This document shows, in pieces, positions 9,117 through 17,790 of a DNA stretch of 64,000 nucleotides. This DNA comes from Azoarcus sp. CIB. GTDB taxonomy: Bacteria; Pseudomonadota; Gammaproteobacteria; Burkholderiales; Rhodocyclaceae. Location of the stretch: positions 1,364,001 to 1,428,000 of the forward strand of contig NZ_CP011072.1 of the NCBI RefSeq assembly GCF_001190925.1, given 5' to 3'. A program made the translations under genes and the position numbers. How positions within the stretch are numbered: the first letter of the stretch is position 1; every line of letters starts with the position of its first letter. The notes below the pieces were generated by a model that saw only the letters and a program-made list of their open reading frames with translations, was not told where the DNA came from and made no database searches.

Positions 9117-9297
9117 GCGGCCATCTCCGTCTTGAATGGGACGAATTGCGCTCGCCACGTTCCTTCGCCACGGGAACTCACTATTGATAGATGGCGCTCG
9201 GCAGCGGGTCAAGCTGCGTTGCCACAGCGCGGGCGGGGCGGTGAGCGATCCCGTCTGCGTCGTGCTCGCCGACTTGCAGTTTTATCATGTGACAGTA

Positions 9298-9325
9298 TTG
9301 ACGAAGGTCAGGAGGAAACTGTATC
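9298..9325 (+). promoter_or_regulatory. candidate promoter of the rseC-rnf operon
   Basis: TTGACG (9298-9303) and TGTATC (9320-9325) are spaced by 16 bases and lie about 35 bases before the rseC start at 9358. The -35 element is good, the -10 element is poor. Confidence 0.35.
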
Positions 9326-9357
9326 GTTTTGCAAATCAACTGTTGGATATCAACCAA

Positions 9358-9880
9358 TGAGCCAGGGTTATCGCTCTCCTGCGGAATACGACGACCGGGG
9401 ACTTCGACTTGTCGAAGCCGAGGCGCGTGTGGTCGCCATCGAAGGGCAGGTCGCCTGGCTTCAGCCGGAGCACCGCAGCGGTTGCGGCGCGTGTGCATCG
9501 GCTTCGCTGTGTGGTGCTGCGACACTTGCTCGCGCGGCAGGGGGCGGCCGGGCGGGGCGGCTGGCGGCGCGCTGCGTCCCCGTCCGGCCGACCGGCTCGC
9601 CGTCGGTGACAGGATCGTCGTCGGTTTGCGCGACGACGCGCTCGCGCGGGCGGCGCTGACGGCTTACGCGCTGCCGCTGGCGGTGATGCTCGGTGCCGCA
9701 CTCCTGGCGGAAATGGCGGGCGCCGGCGAGTCGATGACCGCCGTGGCGATGGCGGGCGGCCTGGCTGCGGGCCTCGCGCTAGCGCGGTGGGCCGGTGCGC
9801 GGGCGGCGGAGGGGCCGCGGGTGCTGCGCCACGCGAGCGCGCTTTCGGGCAGCACCGGCAACCAGGAGCGTGCGGCATGA
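9358..9880 (+). pseudogene. rseC: rseC-like gene (SoxR-reducing/sigma-E regulator family), frameshifted
   Basis: The frame opened by the ATG at 9358 encodes an RseC-type N-terminal half: VEAEARVVAIEGQVAWLQPE followed by the cysteine motif CGACASASLCG. From about 9590 the recognisable part ([20 protein letters not shown] and then two hydrophobic helices, about [20 protein letters not shown]) is in the next frame and ends at 9880. The switch falls between about 9535 and 9590, in a G-rich run, and requires skipping one base. RseC proteins are small inner-membrane proteins with a cytoplasmic Cys cluster and two transmembrane segments, often next to rnf/rsx genes. The 3' end overlaps the rnfA start (ATGA). 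It is either a true lesion, a sequencing error or a programmed shift. Confidence 0.8.
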
Positions 9881-10458
9881 ACGAATATCTGTTGCTGCTC
9901 CTGTCGACCGCGCTCATCAACAACGTGGTCCTCGTGAAGTTTCTCGGCCTGTGTCCGACGATGGGGGTGTCGAAGAGCGTCGATGCCGCCCTCGGGATGG
10001 GGCTCGCGACCACCTTCGTGATCACGCTTGCCGCTGCGGCGAGCTGGATGCTCGAACACTGGCTGCTGGCGCCGTTCGACCTCGGCTTCCTGCGCATCCT
10101 GAGCTTCATCCTCGTCATCGCCGCCGCGGTGCAATTCACCGAAATGGCGATCCGCAAGACGAGTCCTGCACTGTACGAGAGCCTGGGCATCTACCTGCCG
10201 CTGATCACGACGAACTGCGCCGTGCTGGGCGTGGCGCTGCTGAACGTGCAACAGGGTTACGGCTTCCTGAAGAGCGTGCTGTTCGGCTTCGGCTCGGCGC
10301 TCGGCTTCACGCTCGTCCTGCTCATCTTCGCGGGGCTGCGCGAACGCCTGGCTCTGGCCGGCGTGCCCGCTGCGTTCTCGGGCGCACCCGCGGCCTTCAT
10401 CACGATCAGCCTGTTGAGCCTCGCGTTCATGGGCTTTTCCGGTCTCATCCCTGCCTGA
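9877..10458 (+). CDS. rnfA: Rnf electron transport complex subunit RnfA
   Basis: A 193-residue integral membrane protein with six predicted membrane helices. Recognisable family sequence includes [20 protein letters not shown] and the segment [20 protein letters not shown], both typical of RnfA/RsxA/NqrE. With RnfE it forms the membrane core that holds an iron-sulfur cluster between the subunits. The complex couples electron flow between reduced ferredoxin and NAD+ to ion movement across the inner membrane. The ATG at 9877 overlaps the rseC stop. It heads a tightly packed operon with rnfB 12 bases downstream. Confidence 0.95.
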   Translation: MNEYLLLLLSTALINNVVLVKFLGLCPTMGVSKSVDAALGMGLATTFVITLAAAASWMLEHWLLAPFDLGFLRILSFILVIAAAVQFTEMAIRKTSPALYESLGIYLPLITTNCAVLGVALLNVQQGYGFLKSVLFGFGSALGFTLVLLIFAGLRERLALAGVPAAFSGAPAAFITISLLSLAFMGFSGLIPA

Positions 10459-10470
10459 GGAGATCACATC

Positions 10471-11001
10471 ATGCTTGCCGCCATCCTCAGTCTCACGATC
10501 CTCGGCGCTGTGCTGGGCGCCGTGCTCGGTGTCGCCAACCGCTTCTTCCATGTGGAGGGCAATCCGCTCGTCGAGGAGATCGAGGCGCTGATGCCCGGCT
10601 CGAACTGCGGCCAGTGCGGCTTTCCCGGCTGCGCCGGGGCCGCAGCGGCGATCGCGGCGGGCCAGGCGTCCCCGGCATGCTGCCCCCCCGGCGGGCGTTC
10701 GCTCGCGGTGACGATCGCGCAGCGCCTGGGCGTGAGCGTCGAACTCGGCGGAGCGGAGGATCCGGGGCCGCTGGTTGCCGACATCGATGAATCGATCTGC
10801 ATCGGCTGCACGCGCTGCATCCGCGCGTGTCCGACCGACGCGATCCTGGGCGGGCCAAAGCAGATTCACAACGTGATGCGCGATTCCTGCAGCGGCTGCG
10901 CGCAATGCATCGATCAATGCCCGACCGAGGCGATGGTGATGCAGCCGCTGCCGATCACGCTGCAGCAGTGGTTCTGGCCGAAACCGGCGTTGCAGGGCTG
11001 A
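10471..11001 (+). CDS. rnfB: Rnf complex iron-sulfur subunit RnfB
   Basis: A 176-residue subunit anchored by an N-terminal membrane helix (LAAILSLTILGAVLGAVLGV). The Fe-S domain near residue 45 carries GSNCGQCGFPGCAG with a further Cys in ACCPPGG, and two [4Fe-4S] ferredoxin motifs follow: CIGCTRCIRACPTDAI and CSGCAQCIDQCPTEAM. RnfB is the expected entry point for electrons from ferredoxin on the cytoplasmic face. The length is shorter than RnfB of clostridia, as usual in proteobacteria. It is the second gene of the rnfABCDGEH operon, and a Shine-Dalgarno (GGAG) precedes the ATG. Confidence 0.95.
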   Translation: MLAAILSLTILGAVLGAVLGVANRFFHVEGNPLVEEIEALMPGSNCGQCGFPGCAGAAAAIAAGQASPACCPPGGRSLAVTIAQRLGVSVELGGAEDPGPLVADIDESICIGCTRCIRACPTDAILGGPKQIHNVMRDSCSGCAQCIDQCPTEAMVMQPLPITLQQWFWPKPALQG

Positions 11002-11014
11002 GGGGGAGCAGGAC

Positions 11015-12562
11015 ATGGGTATTCTCGATCGATTCCTGCGCACGGCGCGTTTCAGTGGCGGCGTGCATCCGGATGACCATAAGCGCCCGGCCGCGGACGC
11101 GCCGTTGCGGGTGATGCCGCCCCCGGCCCGTGTGTACGTGCCCCTGGTGCAGCACATCGGCAGTCCGGCGCGCGCCGTCGTCGCCGTGGGCGATCGCGTC
11201 AGGAAGGGCGAGTGCATCGGCGAGCCGCAGGGCGCGGTGTCGGCGGCGATCCATGCGCCGACCTCCGGGCGCGTGATCGCGATCGGCGACATCGTCGCGC
11301 CGCATCCGTCCGGATTGCCGGTGCGGGGGATCACGATCGAGAGCGACGGGCGCGACGAATGGTGCGAGCTGGAGGGCTGCGACGATCCGTTCGCGCTCGA
11401 CCCGGCGGAGATCGGCCGGCGCGTGGCGCGCGCGGGCGTGGTCGGACTCGGCGGGGCTGCGTTTCCGTCGGCCGTGAAGCTTTCGGGCGGACTCGGCGCG
11501 CGCGTCGAACTGCTGATCATCAACGCGAGCGAATGCGAGCCCTTCCTGTCCTGCGACGACCGCCTGATGCGCGACCGCGCGGCAGAGGCCGTCGATGGCA
11601 TCGCGATCATGCTGCACGCGACGGGCGCCCGCGAGGCGCGCATCGGTATCGAGGACAACAAGCCGGAGGCGATCGCCGCGATGCGGGCGGCCGTTGCCGG
11701 GCACGCGCGCATCCGCGTCGAGGTGATCCCGACGCGCTATCCGATGGGTTCGGAAAAGCATCTCATCCTGGTCCTGACCGGTCGCGAGGTGCCCGCCGAA
11801 GGGCGTCCGTCCGATATCGGTGTCGTCGTGCATAACGTCGGCACCGCGGTGGCGGTGCGGAATGCCGTCCGGTTCGGGCGTCCGCTGGTGTCGCGCCTCG
11901 TCACCGTGAATGGCGCCTGCGTGCGCGAGCCGGGGAACGTCGAAGTGCCGATCGGCACGCTCGCCGGGGAGGTGCTCGCGTTCTGCGGCGGCATGCGTGC
12001 CGATCACGGCGGCCCGGCGCGCCTGCTCCTCGGTGGTCCGATGACCGGCATGCAGGTGGCGACGCTGGAAGTCCCGGTAATCAAGGGCACGGGGGGAATT
12101 CTGGTGCTCGACGCGGCGGAGGTCGGCGAGGGCGACGGCGGTCCATGCATCCGCTGCGGCGATTGCATGCGAGCGTGCCCGGTCGGTCTGCTGCCGCTGG
12201 AGATCGCCGCGCGGGTCCGTGCCGGCGAGGTCGATGCCGCCGCGCGTTTCGGCCTCGCGGATTGCATCGCCTGCGGATGCTGCGCCTACGTGTGTCCGTC
12301 GCGCATCCCGCTCGTGCAGTACTTCCACCATGCGAAGGGTGAACTCGCTGCGCGGGCACGTGGAACGCAGCGCAATGAAACGATCCGCACGCTCACGCGG
12401 GCGAAAACCGAGCGGCTCGAGCGCGATGAACGCGACAAGGCCGAGGCGCTTGCGCGGCGCGCGGCCGCGTCCGTGGCAGCCGCAGCGACCGCGAAGCAGC
12501 CGGTAGCGGTCGCGGAGAAGGCGGTCGAGGACGCGAACCAGGAATCAGGAGTCTGCGCGTGA
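11015..12562 (+). CDS. rnfC: Rnf complex NADH-binding subunit RnfC
   Basis: A 515-residue peripheral subunit predicted to bind NAD(H) and FMN on the cytoplasmic side. The N-terminal part resembles the Nqo1/NuoF fold, with GLGGAAFPSAVKL near residue 145 in the glycine-rich nucleotide region. Two [4Fe-4S] motifs lie near residues 375-425: CIRCGDCMRACPVGLL and CIACGCCAYVCPSRIP. A basic, alanine-rich C-terminal tail (from about residue 450) is common in proteobacterial RnfC. The stop overlaps the GTG start of rnfD by four bases, which implies translational coupling. Confidence 0.95.
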   Translation: MGILDRFLRTARFSGGVHPDDHKRPAADAPLRVMPPPARVYVPLVQHIGSPARAVVAVGDRVRKGECIGEPQGAVSAAIHAPTSGRVIAIGDIVAPHPSGLPVRGITIESDGRDEWCELEGCDDPFALDPAEIGRRVARAGVVGLGGAAFPSAVKLSGGLGARVELLIINASECEPFLSCDDRLMRDRAAEAVDGIAIMLHATGAREARIGIEDNKPEAIAAMRAAVAGHARIRVEVIPTRYPMGSEKHLILVLTGREVPAEGRPSDIGVVVHNVGTAVAVRNAVRFGRPLVSRLVTVNGACVREPGNVEVPIGTLAGEVLAFCGGMRADHGGPARLLLGGPMTGMQVATLEVPVIKGTGGILVLDAAEVGEGDGGPCIRCGDCMRACPVGLLPLEIAARVRAGEVDAAARFGLADCIACGCCAYVCPSRIPLVQYFHHAKGELAARARGTQRNETIRTLTRAKTERLERDERDKAEALARRAAASVAAAATAKQPVAVAEKAVEDANQESGVCA

Positions 12563-13650
12563 GCGGTCACGATCAATTCATGCCGGCACCGGCGCCGGCT
12601 CCTCATGCCCATGTGGGGACGGACGTCGGGCGCACGATGCGCAGCGTGCAGTTGGCCCTGCTGCCGGCGACCCTGTTCGGGTTCTGGCTCTTCGGCTGGC
12701 CGGCGGTGCATCTGTTTGTGATCACGGTCGGGGCGTGCCTGCTCACGGAAGTCTTTTGCCAGCGGCTGCGTGGCTGCGAGAGCCGGCTGTGGGACGGTTC
12801 GGCGCTGCTCACGGGCTGGCTGCTCGCGCTCTCCCTGCCGCCGTGGGCGCCGGGCTGGATCGGTGCGCTCGGGGGCGTCATCGCGATCGCTATCGGTAAG
12901 CAGGTATACGGCGGGCTCGGGCAGAACCTGTTCAATCCGGCGATGGTGGCGCGCGTTGCGCTGCTGGTGTCCTTCCCGGTGGCGATGACCCACTGGGTGG
13001 CGCCGCTGCCGCTCGGGTCGGCAGGTGCGCCCGGTTTCATGGAAGGCCTGCGCATCACGCTCGGGGCGCTGCCGGTGCCCGATGCGGTGACCTCGGCCTC
13101 GCTCCTCGGCCATGCCAAGACCGAGCTGTCGCGCGGCATCGACCTCGCGCAGATGCTCGATGCGGCCGGTGGCACGCTTGCGGCGTGGAACGGTGTCCGC
13201 GCGGGCAGCCTCGGCGAGACCGGTGCAGTGCTGCTGCTTTTGGGCGGACTCTACCTGCTGGCGCGCGGCGTGATCCGCTGGCACATCCCGGTCGGCGTCT
13301 TTGCGGGCCTCGCGCTGCCTGCCGCGGTGGCGCACGCGATCGACCCCGGCCACTACCTTTCTGCGACGACGCATCTCGCCTCCGGCGCGGTCGTGCTGGG
13401 GGCGTTCTTCATCGCGACCGACTACGTCACCTCGCCCAATACGGCGTCCGGGCAACTGCTCTACGGACTCGGTATCGGCCTGCTGACCTGGATCATCCGC
13501 AGCTGGGGCGGCTATCCCGAAGGGATCGCTTTCGCGGTGCTGCTGTTCAATGCGCTGACGCCGGTCATCGACCGCTATTGCCGTCCCCGGATCATGGGGC
13601 GGACGCGGCGCGGTGCGCCGATCCGGGCGACGCAAGGGAGTGCCGAATGA
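12559..13650 (+). CDS. rnfD: Rnf complex membrane subunit RnfD
   Basis: A 363-residue multi-pass membrane protein of the NqrB/RnfD family, with about ten hydrophobic helices. The loop around residues 173-182 reads PDAVTSASLL, the place where RnfD normally carries a covalently bound FMN on a Thr; here the fitting residue would be Ser, so flavin attachment should be treated as probable, not certain. YGGLGQNLFNPAMVARVALL is strongly conserved in the family. Starts with GTG overlapping the rnfC stop and ends overlapping the rnfG start (ATGA). Confidence 0.94.
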   Translation: MSGHDQFMPAPAPAPHAHVGTDVGRTMRSVQLALLPATLFGFWLFGWPAVHLFVITVGACLLTEVFCQRLRGCESRLWDGSALLTGWLLALSLPPWAPGWIGALGGVIAIAIGKQVYGGLGQNLFNPAMVARVALLVSFPVAMTHWVAPLPLGSAGAPGFMEGLRITLGALPVPDAVTSASLLGHAKTELSRGIDLAQMLDAAGGTLAAWNGVRAGSLGETGAVLLLLGGLYLLARGVIRWHIPVGVFAGLALPAAVAHAIDPGHYLSATTHLASGAVVLGAFFIATDYVTSPNTASGQLLYGLGIGLLTWIIRSWGGYPEGIAFAVLLFNALTPVIDRYCRPRIMGRTRRGAPIRATQGSAE

Positions 13651-14282
13651 ATGTTCGTGAGACGCCGAAGGGCATCGCCGCTATCCGGGAACGGCTCGGC
13701 TACCAGCCCGTCCTGCTCGCCGTTGCGGCGCTGTTGGCGGGCGCTGCGCTGACGTGGGCACATGGTGCGACGAAGGCCCCCATTGCCGCCGCCGAAGCGA
13801 CTGATCTGCGTAACACCCTCGCGCAGGTCATGCCCGAAGGGTTTGCCGACAACGACCTGTTGGCGGATGTGGTGGAGGTCGACGGCGCGCGCGGGGCGGT
13901 GAAGGTGCACGTCGCCCGTCGCGCGGGCGCTGCCGTTGGCGCCGTCTTCCGCATGGCGGAGCGCGGCTACGCCGGCGAGGTGGCGCTGCTGATGGCCGTC
14001 GACGCGGACGGCCGCGTCCTCGGCGTGCGCGTCCTGAAACACGCCGAGACGCCCGGGCTGGGCGACAAGATCGAACGCGCGAAGTCGCCGTGGATCGACG
14101 GCTTCGCCGGCAAGTCGCTCGCCGAACCGGCGCCGGCGCAATGGGCCGTGAAGAAAGACGGCGGCGTGTTCGACGCCTTCGCGGGGGCGACGATCACGCC
14201 GCGTGCGGTGGTGAAGGCGGTCCGCTCCGGGCTGGAGTTCTTCTCGGCGCAGCGCGCCGAAATCCTGGGAGGTCGCACATGA
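13647..14282 (+). CDS. rnfG: Rnf complex flavoprotein subunit RnfG
   Basis: A 211-residue subunit with one N-terminal membrane helix (about VLLAVAALLAGAALTWA) and a large periplasmic FMN-binding domain. The covalent flavinylation motif is AGATIT within VFDAFAGATITPRAVVKAV near residue 180, with the Thr after GA as the expected FMN acceptor. TPGLGDKIE is another conserved family motif. Both ends overlap neighbours: ATG at 13647 with the rnfD stop, and the stop with the rnfE ATG. Confidence 0.95.
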   Translation: MNVRETPKGIAAIRERLGYQPVLLAVAALLAGAALTWAHGATKAPIAAAEATDLRNTLAQVMPEGFADNDLLADVVEVDGARGAVKVHVARRAGAAVGAVFRMAERGYAGEVALLMAVDADGRVLGVRVLKHAETPGLGDKIERAKSPWIDGFAGKSLAEPAPAQWAVKKDGGVFDAFAGATITPRAVVKAVRSGLEFFSAQRAEILGGRT

Positions 14283-14944
14283 GCCACGCACGCATCCTGC
14301 GCGAGGGGCTGTGGGGGAACAATGTCGTGTTCTCGCAGATGCTCGCGCTGTGCCCGACCATGGCGGTGACGACCTCCGGCACCAACGCGCTCGCGATGGG
14401 CCTGGCGACGACCGCGGTGTTGGTCGTGTCGAACATCCTCGTATCGCTCATCCGCGACGTGGTCAGCACCCAGGTCCGCATCCCCGTCTTCGTCGTGCTG
14501 ATCGCGACGCTGGTGACGATCGTCGATCTCGCGCTGAATGCGTGGGCGCACGAGTTGTACAAGGTGCTGGGGCTCTTCATCGCGCTGATCGTGGTGAATT
14601 GCGCGATCCTCGGGCGTGCGGAAGCCTTTGCGAGCAAGAATGGCGTCGCGGCCTCCGCGGTCGACGGGCTGGCGACCGGGCTCGGCTTCACGCTGGCGCT
14701 GACCGTGATCGGCCTGATCCGCGAGCTGTTCGGCGCCGGGACGCTGTTCGCGCAGGCGAGCTTGTTGCTCGGCCCGAGTTTTGCGTTCCTCGAAATGCGC
14801 GTGCCGGCCTACGAGGGCGCCTTGCTGATGATCCTGCCGCCCGGAGGCTTCGCCGTGCTCGGGCTGTTGCTGGCGGCGAAGCGCGTGTTCGAGGGCCGGC
14901 GGCGTGCGGACGCGGCGGCGTCCGTGCCCGTGGCGGCAAGCTGA
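14279..14944 (+). CDS. rnfE: Rnf complex membrane subunit RnfE
   Basis: A 221-residue integral membrane protein paralogous to RnfA, with six predicted helices. The N-terminus GLWGNNVVFSQMLALCPTMA contains the conserved Cys that, together with one in RnfA, binds the intramembrane iron-sulfur cluster. NAWAHELYKVLGLFIALIVV is also diagnostic. The start at 14279 gives the normal length; a longer upstream frame lies inside rnfG. The C-terminal 20 residues are Ala/Arg-rich and variable. Confidence 0.95.
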   Translation: MSHARILREGLWGNNVVFSQMLALCPTMAVTTSGTNALAMGLATTAVLVVSNILVSLIRDVVSTQVRIPVFVVLIATLVTIVDLALNAWAHELYKVLGLFIALIVVNCAILGRAEAFASKNGVAASAVDGLATGLGFTLALTVIGLIRELFGAGTLFAQASLLLGPSFAFLEMRVPAYEGALLMILPPGGFAVLGLLLAAKRVFEGRRRADAAASVPVAAS

Positions 14945-14956
14945 AGGAGGTCGTCG

Positions 14957-15250
14957 ATGCAGATCGTGGTCGCTTATTCCGAACCGGGGCAGCAGGTAGC
15001 GCTTAAGCTCGAACTGCCCGAAGGCAGCAACGTGAAGGCTGCGATCGAGCGTTCGGGCATTCTCGGATTGTTCCCGCACATCGACCTCGCGGTTCAGAAA
15101 GTCGGCGTCTACGCGCGGGTCGTCAAGCTGGACGCCACCCTCAAGGACGGCGACCGGGTCGAGATCTACCGCCCGATCACCTGCGATCCCAAGGCGGTGC
15201 CGGTGCGCAAGACGCGCAACAACACGCAAGCGACCGACGCCGGGGCCTGA
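14957..15250 (+). CDS. rnfH: RnfH family ubiquitin-like protein
   Basis: A 97-residue RnfH/UPF0125-type protein with a beta-grasp, ubiquitin-like fold. The signature DRVEIYRPITCDPKAVRR is present here as DRVEIYRPITCDPKAVPV near the C-terminus. Its role is not established; it is often encoded at the end of rnf operons, as here, and elsewhere beside toxin-like RatA genes. AAGGAGG-type ribosome site precedes the ATG. It is the last gene of the Rnf operon and converges with the glutathione transferase gene after 11 bases. Confidence 0.92.
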   Translation: MQIVVAYSEPGQQVALKLELPEGSNVKAAIERSGILGLFPHIDLAVQKVGVYARVVKLDATLKDGDRVEIYRPITCDPKAVPVRKTRNNTQATDAGA

Positions 15251-15261
15251 GGTGACGTCGC

Positions 15262-16140
15262 TTAGTCGTCCTGCCCCGGCGCGAGTTTTTCCTGCGTCCG
15301 GTCGTCGAAGTCGCTCGCGTCGTGCCGCTCGTGGAGCTGCTCGCCCGGTTCGCCCCACGTGCGATTGACCTTGCGGCCGCGCTGCACGGCCGGCCGTTGG
15401 GCAATCTCCCGTGCCCAGCGCAGGACATGCGTGTAGGTGCTTGCGTCGAGGAACTCGGCCGCCTCATACACCTGATTCAGCACCAACCCGCCGTACCACG
15501 GCCAGATCGCGATGTCGGCGATCGTGTAGTCGTCGCCGGCGATGTAGCGCCGTTCGGCCAGCTGGCGGTTCAGTACGTCGAGCTGGCGTTTCGCCTCCAT
15601 CGCATAGCGGTTGATCGGGTACTCGTATTTTTCCGGCGCATAGGCGTAGAAATGGCCGAAGCCGCCACCGAGGAGGGGCGCGCTGCCCATCTGCCAGAAC
15701 AGCCACGACAGGCACTCGGTGCGCGCGGCCAGGCCCTTGGGCAGGAAGGCGTCGAATTTCTCCGCGAGGTACAGCAGGATGGAGCCGGATTCGAATACGC
15801 GGATCGGCGGGGTGACGCTGCGGTCGAGCAGGGCGGGGATCTTGGAGTTGGGATTCACCGCGACGAAGCCGCTGCCGAACTGGTCGCCCTCGGTGATGCG
15901 GATCAGATGGGCGTCGTACTCGGCCCCGGCAATGCCGTGTTCGCGCAGCTCCTCGAGCATGATCGTGACCTTCACCCCATTCGGCGTCGCCAGCGAATAC
16001 AGCTGCAGCGGGTGCTTGCCGACCGGAAGCGACTTGTCGTGCGTGGGGCCGGCGATCGGGCGGTTGATGTGGGCGAACTTGCCGCCGCTGGGCGCGTCCC
16101 ATTTCCACACCTTCGGCGGTGTGTAGGTCTTGTCGTTCAT
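15262..16140 (-). CDS. yghU: glutathione-dependent disulfide-bond oxidoreductase, YghU-like GST
   Basis: A 292-residue glutathione S-transferase-fold protein of the YghU/YfcG (Nu-class) group, which reduces disulfides using two bound glutathiones. The N-terminal extension (YTPPKVWKWDAPSGGKFAHI) and the HPLQLYSLATPNGVKVTIML thioredoxin-like start are characteristic of YghU; the helical C-terminal domain contains AGDDYTIADIAIWPW. The length matches E. coli YghU (288). It is a single cytoplasmic gene that converges on rnfH and diverges from a small exported protein gene. Confidence 0.92.
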   Translation of the reverse strand: MNDKTYTPPKVWKWDAPSGGKFAHINRPIAGPTHDKSLPVGKHPLQLYSLATPNGVKVTIMLEELREHGIAGAEYDAHLIRITEGDQFGSGFVAVNPNSKIPALLDRSVTPPIRVFESGSILLYLAEKFDAFLPKGLAARTECLSWLFWQMGSAPLLGGGFGHFYAYAPEKYEYPINRYAMEAKRQLDVLNRQLAERRYIAGDDYTIADIAIWPWYGGLVLNQVYEAAEFLDASTYTHVLRWAREIAQRPAVQRGRKVNRTWGEPGEQLHERHDASDFDDRTQEKLAPGQDD

Positions 16141-16229
16141 CCGGATGTCCTCATACCTTCAGCTCAGACGCAGAAATCCTGCAGTGCTTCGCATTTAGAA
16201 TATCGAACCTTCATCGACACCGTGCTCCA

Positions 16230-16697
16230 ATGAAAATTCCGTCGTCCGCATTTCTCGTGCTCATGCTGTTCTTGGTTCCCGCGCTGGCGCAGACGACGTC
16301 CGCCGCGAAGCCCGCCTCGATGCGCATGGCGCCCGTGCCGTTCAAGGGGGTGGATTACAGCGGTGTCTATGACTGCCGCGGCATGGACAGCCACGAAGGC
16401 CCGTACAACGGCGTCGTGACGCTGGAACTGGTGCCGTCCCAGAGCCACGGCGAATACGGGGCCTATCGCTTCAAGCTCGAGGTGTCCGGATACGGCGAGT
16501 ACCCCGGTCAGGCCGCGGCGAAGGGCCGGGAGATGGGCATCTACTTCGCCAACACCGACCCGGCGCCCAAGGATTACGGTACCGGAATCGCGTCGTTCGC
16601 GAAGGGCAAGAACGGCAAGTGGACCTTCACGAAGTACTACTACGAGCCCGAGTTCAAGGGCGGAAACTTCGGAACGGAGACCTGTTTTCAGCGCTAG
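16230..16697 (+). CDS. small exported protein of unknown function
   Basis: A 155-residue protein with a clear signal peptide (FLVLMLFLVPALAQ, residues about 8-20). The mature part contains DYSGVYDCRGMDSHEGPYNG and ends with GNFGTETCFQR; two cysteines could form one disulfide. It is rich in Gly, Tyr and Lys and looks like a compact periplasmic beta-rich domain. I do not recognise the family and assign no function. The ATG at 16230 is chosen because the signal peptide begins there. It is convergent with the XdhC gene. Confidence 0.7.
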   Translation: MKIPSSAFLVLMLFLVPALAQTTSAAKPASMRMAPVPFKGVDYSGVYDCRGMDSHEGPYNGVVTLELVPSQSHGEYGAYRFKLEVSGYGEYPGQAAAKGREMGIYFANTDPAPKDYGTGIASFAKGKNGKWTFTKYYYEPEFKGGNFGTETCFQR

Positions 16698-16746
16698 GTC
16701 CGGTCTGCGGTGGAACGACGGGTTTCCGATTCGTCTCGTCGTCCGA

Positions 16747-17778
16747 TCACACCCCGCATCCCGTTTTCAGCGGCGTCGATTGCCCGGACTTGCCCGTATC
16801 GACGCGGGCCTGCGCCAGCAGCGCCACGCCGTTCTTCACCGCGACCACTTCCGCCATGATCGACAACGCGATTTCGGCTGGGGTCTTGCTACCGATGTAG
16901 AGTCCCGCCGGGCCGTGCAGGGACGCCAGTTCCGCCTCGGTCAGGCCGAAATGGGTGCCCAGCCGCTCGCGCCGCAATGCCGTGTTCCGTCGCGAGCCGA
17001 TGGCGCCGACATAGAAGGCGTCGGACCGCAGCGCATCGATCAGGGCGAGGTCGTCGAGCTTCGGGTCGTGCGTCAGCGCCACCACGGCGGTGCGCGCGTC
17101 GGGCTTGAGGCGCAGGATCAGGTCGTCCGGCATCTCGCGGCTGATCTCGACGCTTGGCAGGGACCAGGCCGCGTGGCGCTCGATGCGGGGATCGCAGACG
17201 ATCACCTCGAAGCCCAGCCCGAGCGCGATCTGGCACAGGAAACGCGACAGGTCGCCGGCGCCGATGACGATGATGCGGAACTGCGGCCCGAGGTAGGTCG
17301 TGAGATGCCGTTCGTCCAGATGCGGCACGCCATCGCGGCGCCCGTCGCGCAACTCGACGTGGCCAGTGGCGAGATCGAGGATGCGTTCGACGCTGCGGCG
17401 CTGCTCGCACGCCGCCAGCAGTTCGTCCAGCCGGCTGTGCGGTGACACCGGCTCCAGCACCAACTCGATGGTGCCGCCGCAAGGCAGTCCGAAGCGGTGC
17501 GCCTCGTCGGCCGAGATGCCGTAGCGTTGCACGGTCGGTGCGAGGTCAGGGCAGGCCGCGTGGATGCCGCCGGTGCGGATGCGCTCGATCAGGTCGTCCT
17601 CGATGCAGCCACCCGACACGGAGCCCACCGTCGCGCCGTTGGCGTTGATGGCCATCAGCGAGCCGGGCGGACGCGGCGAGGAACCCCAGGTGCGGGCGAC
17701 GGTGACCCGCACGACCGGCAGGCCGTCTGCCTGCCAGTTGCATGCGGTGCGCAGAACCAGGGTGTCGAGATCTTCCAT
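16747..17778 (-). CDS. XdhC-family molybdenum cofactor maturation protein
   Basis: A 343-residue XdhC/CoxI family protein. The N-terminal XdhC/CoxI domain has ARTWGSSPRPPGSLMAINAN and GSVSGGCIEDDLIERI; the C-terminal Rossmann domain has FRIIVIGAGDLSRFLCQIAL and ends with KTPAEIALSIMAEVVAVKNG. XdhC proteins bind molybdenum cofactor, promote its sulfuration and insert it into xanthine dehydrogenase-type enzymes. It starts 12 bases after the stop of the second molybdenum hydroxylase large subunit, so it is the dedicated maturation factor of that operon. Confidence 0.9.
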   Translation of the reverse strand: MEDLDTLVLRTACNWQADGLPVVRVTVARTWGSSPRPPGSLMAINANGATVGSVSGGCIEDDLIERIRTGGIHAACPDLAPTVQRYGISADEAHRFGLPCGGTIELVLEPVSPHSRLDELLAACEQRRSVERILDLATGHVELRDGRRDGVPHLDERHLTTYLGPQFRIIVIGAGDLSRFLCQIALGLGFEVIVCDPRIERHAAWSLPSVEISREMPDDLILRLKPDARTAVVALTHDPKLDDLALIDALRSDAFYVGAIGSRRNTALRRERLGTHFGLTEAELASLHGPAGLYIGSKTPAEIALSIMAEVVAVKNGVALLAQARVDTGKSGQSTPLKTGCGV

Positions 17779-17790
17779 CGTGTTTCCCGT

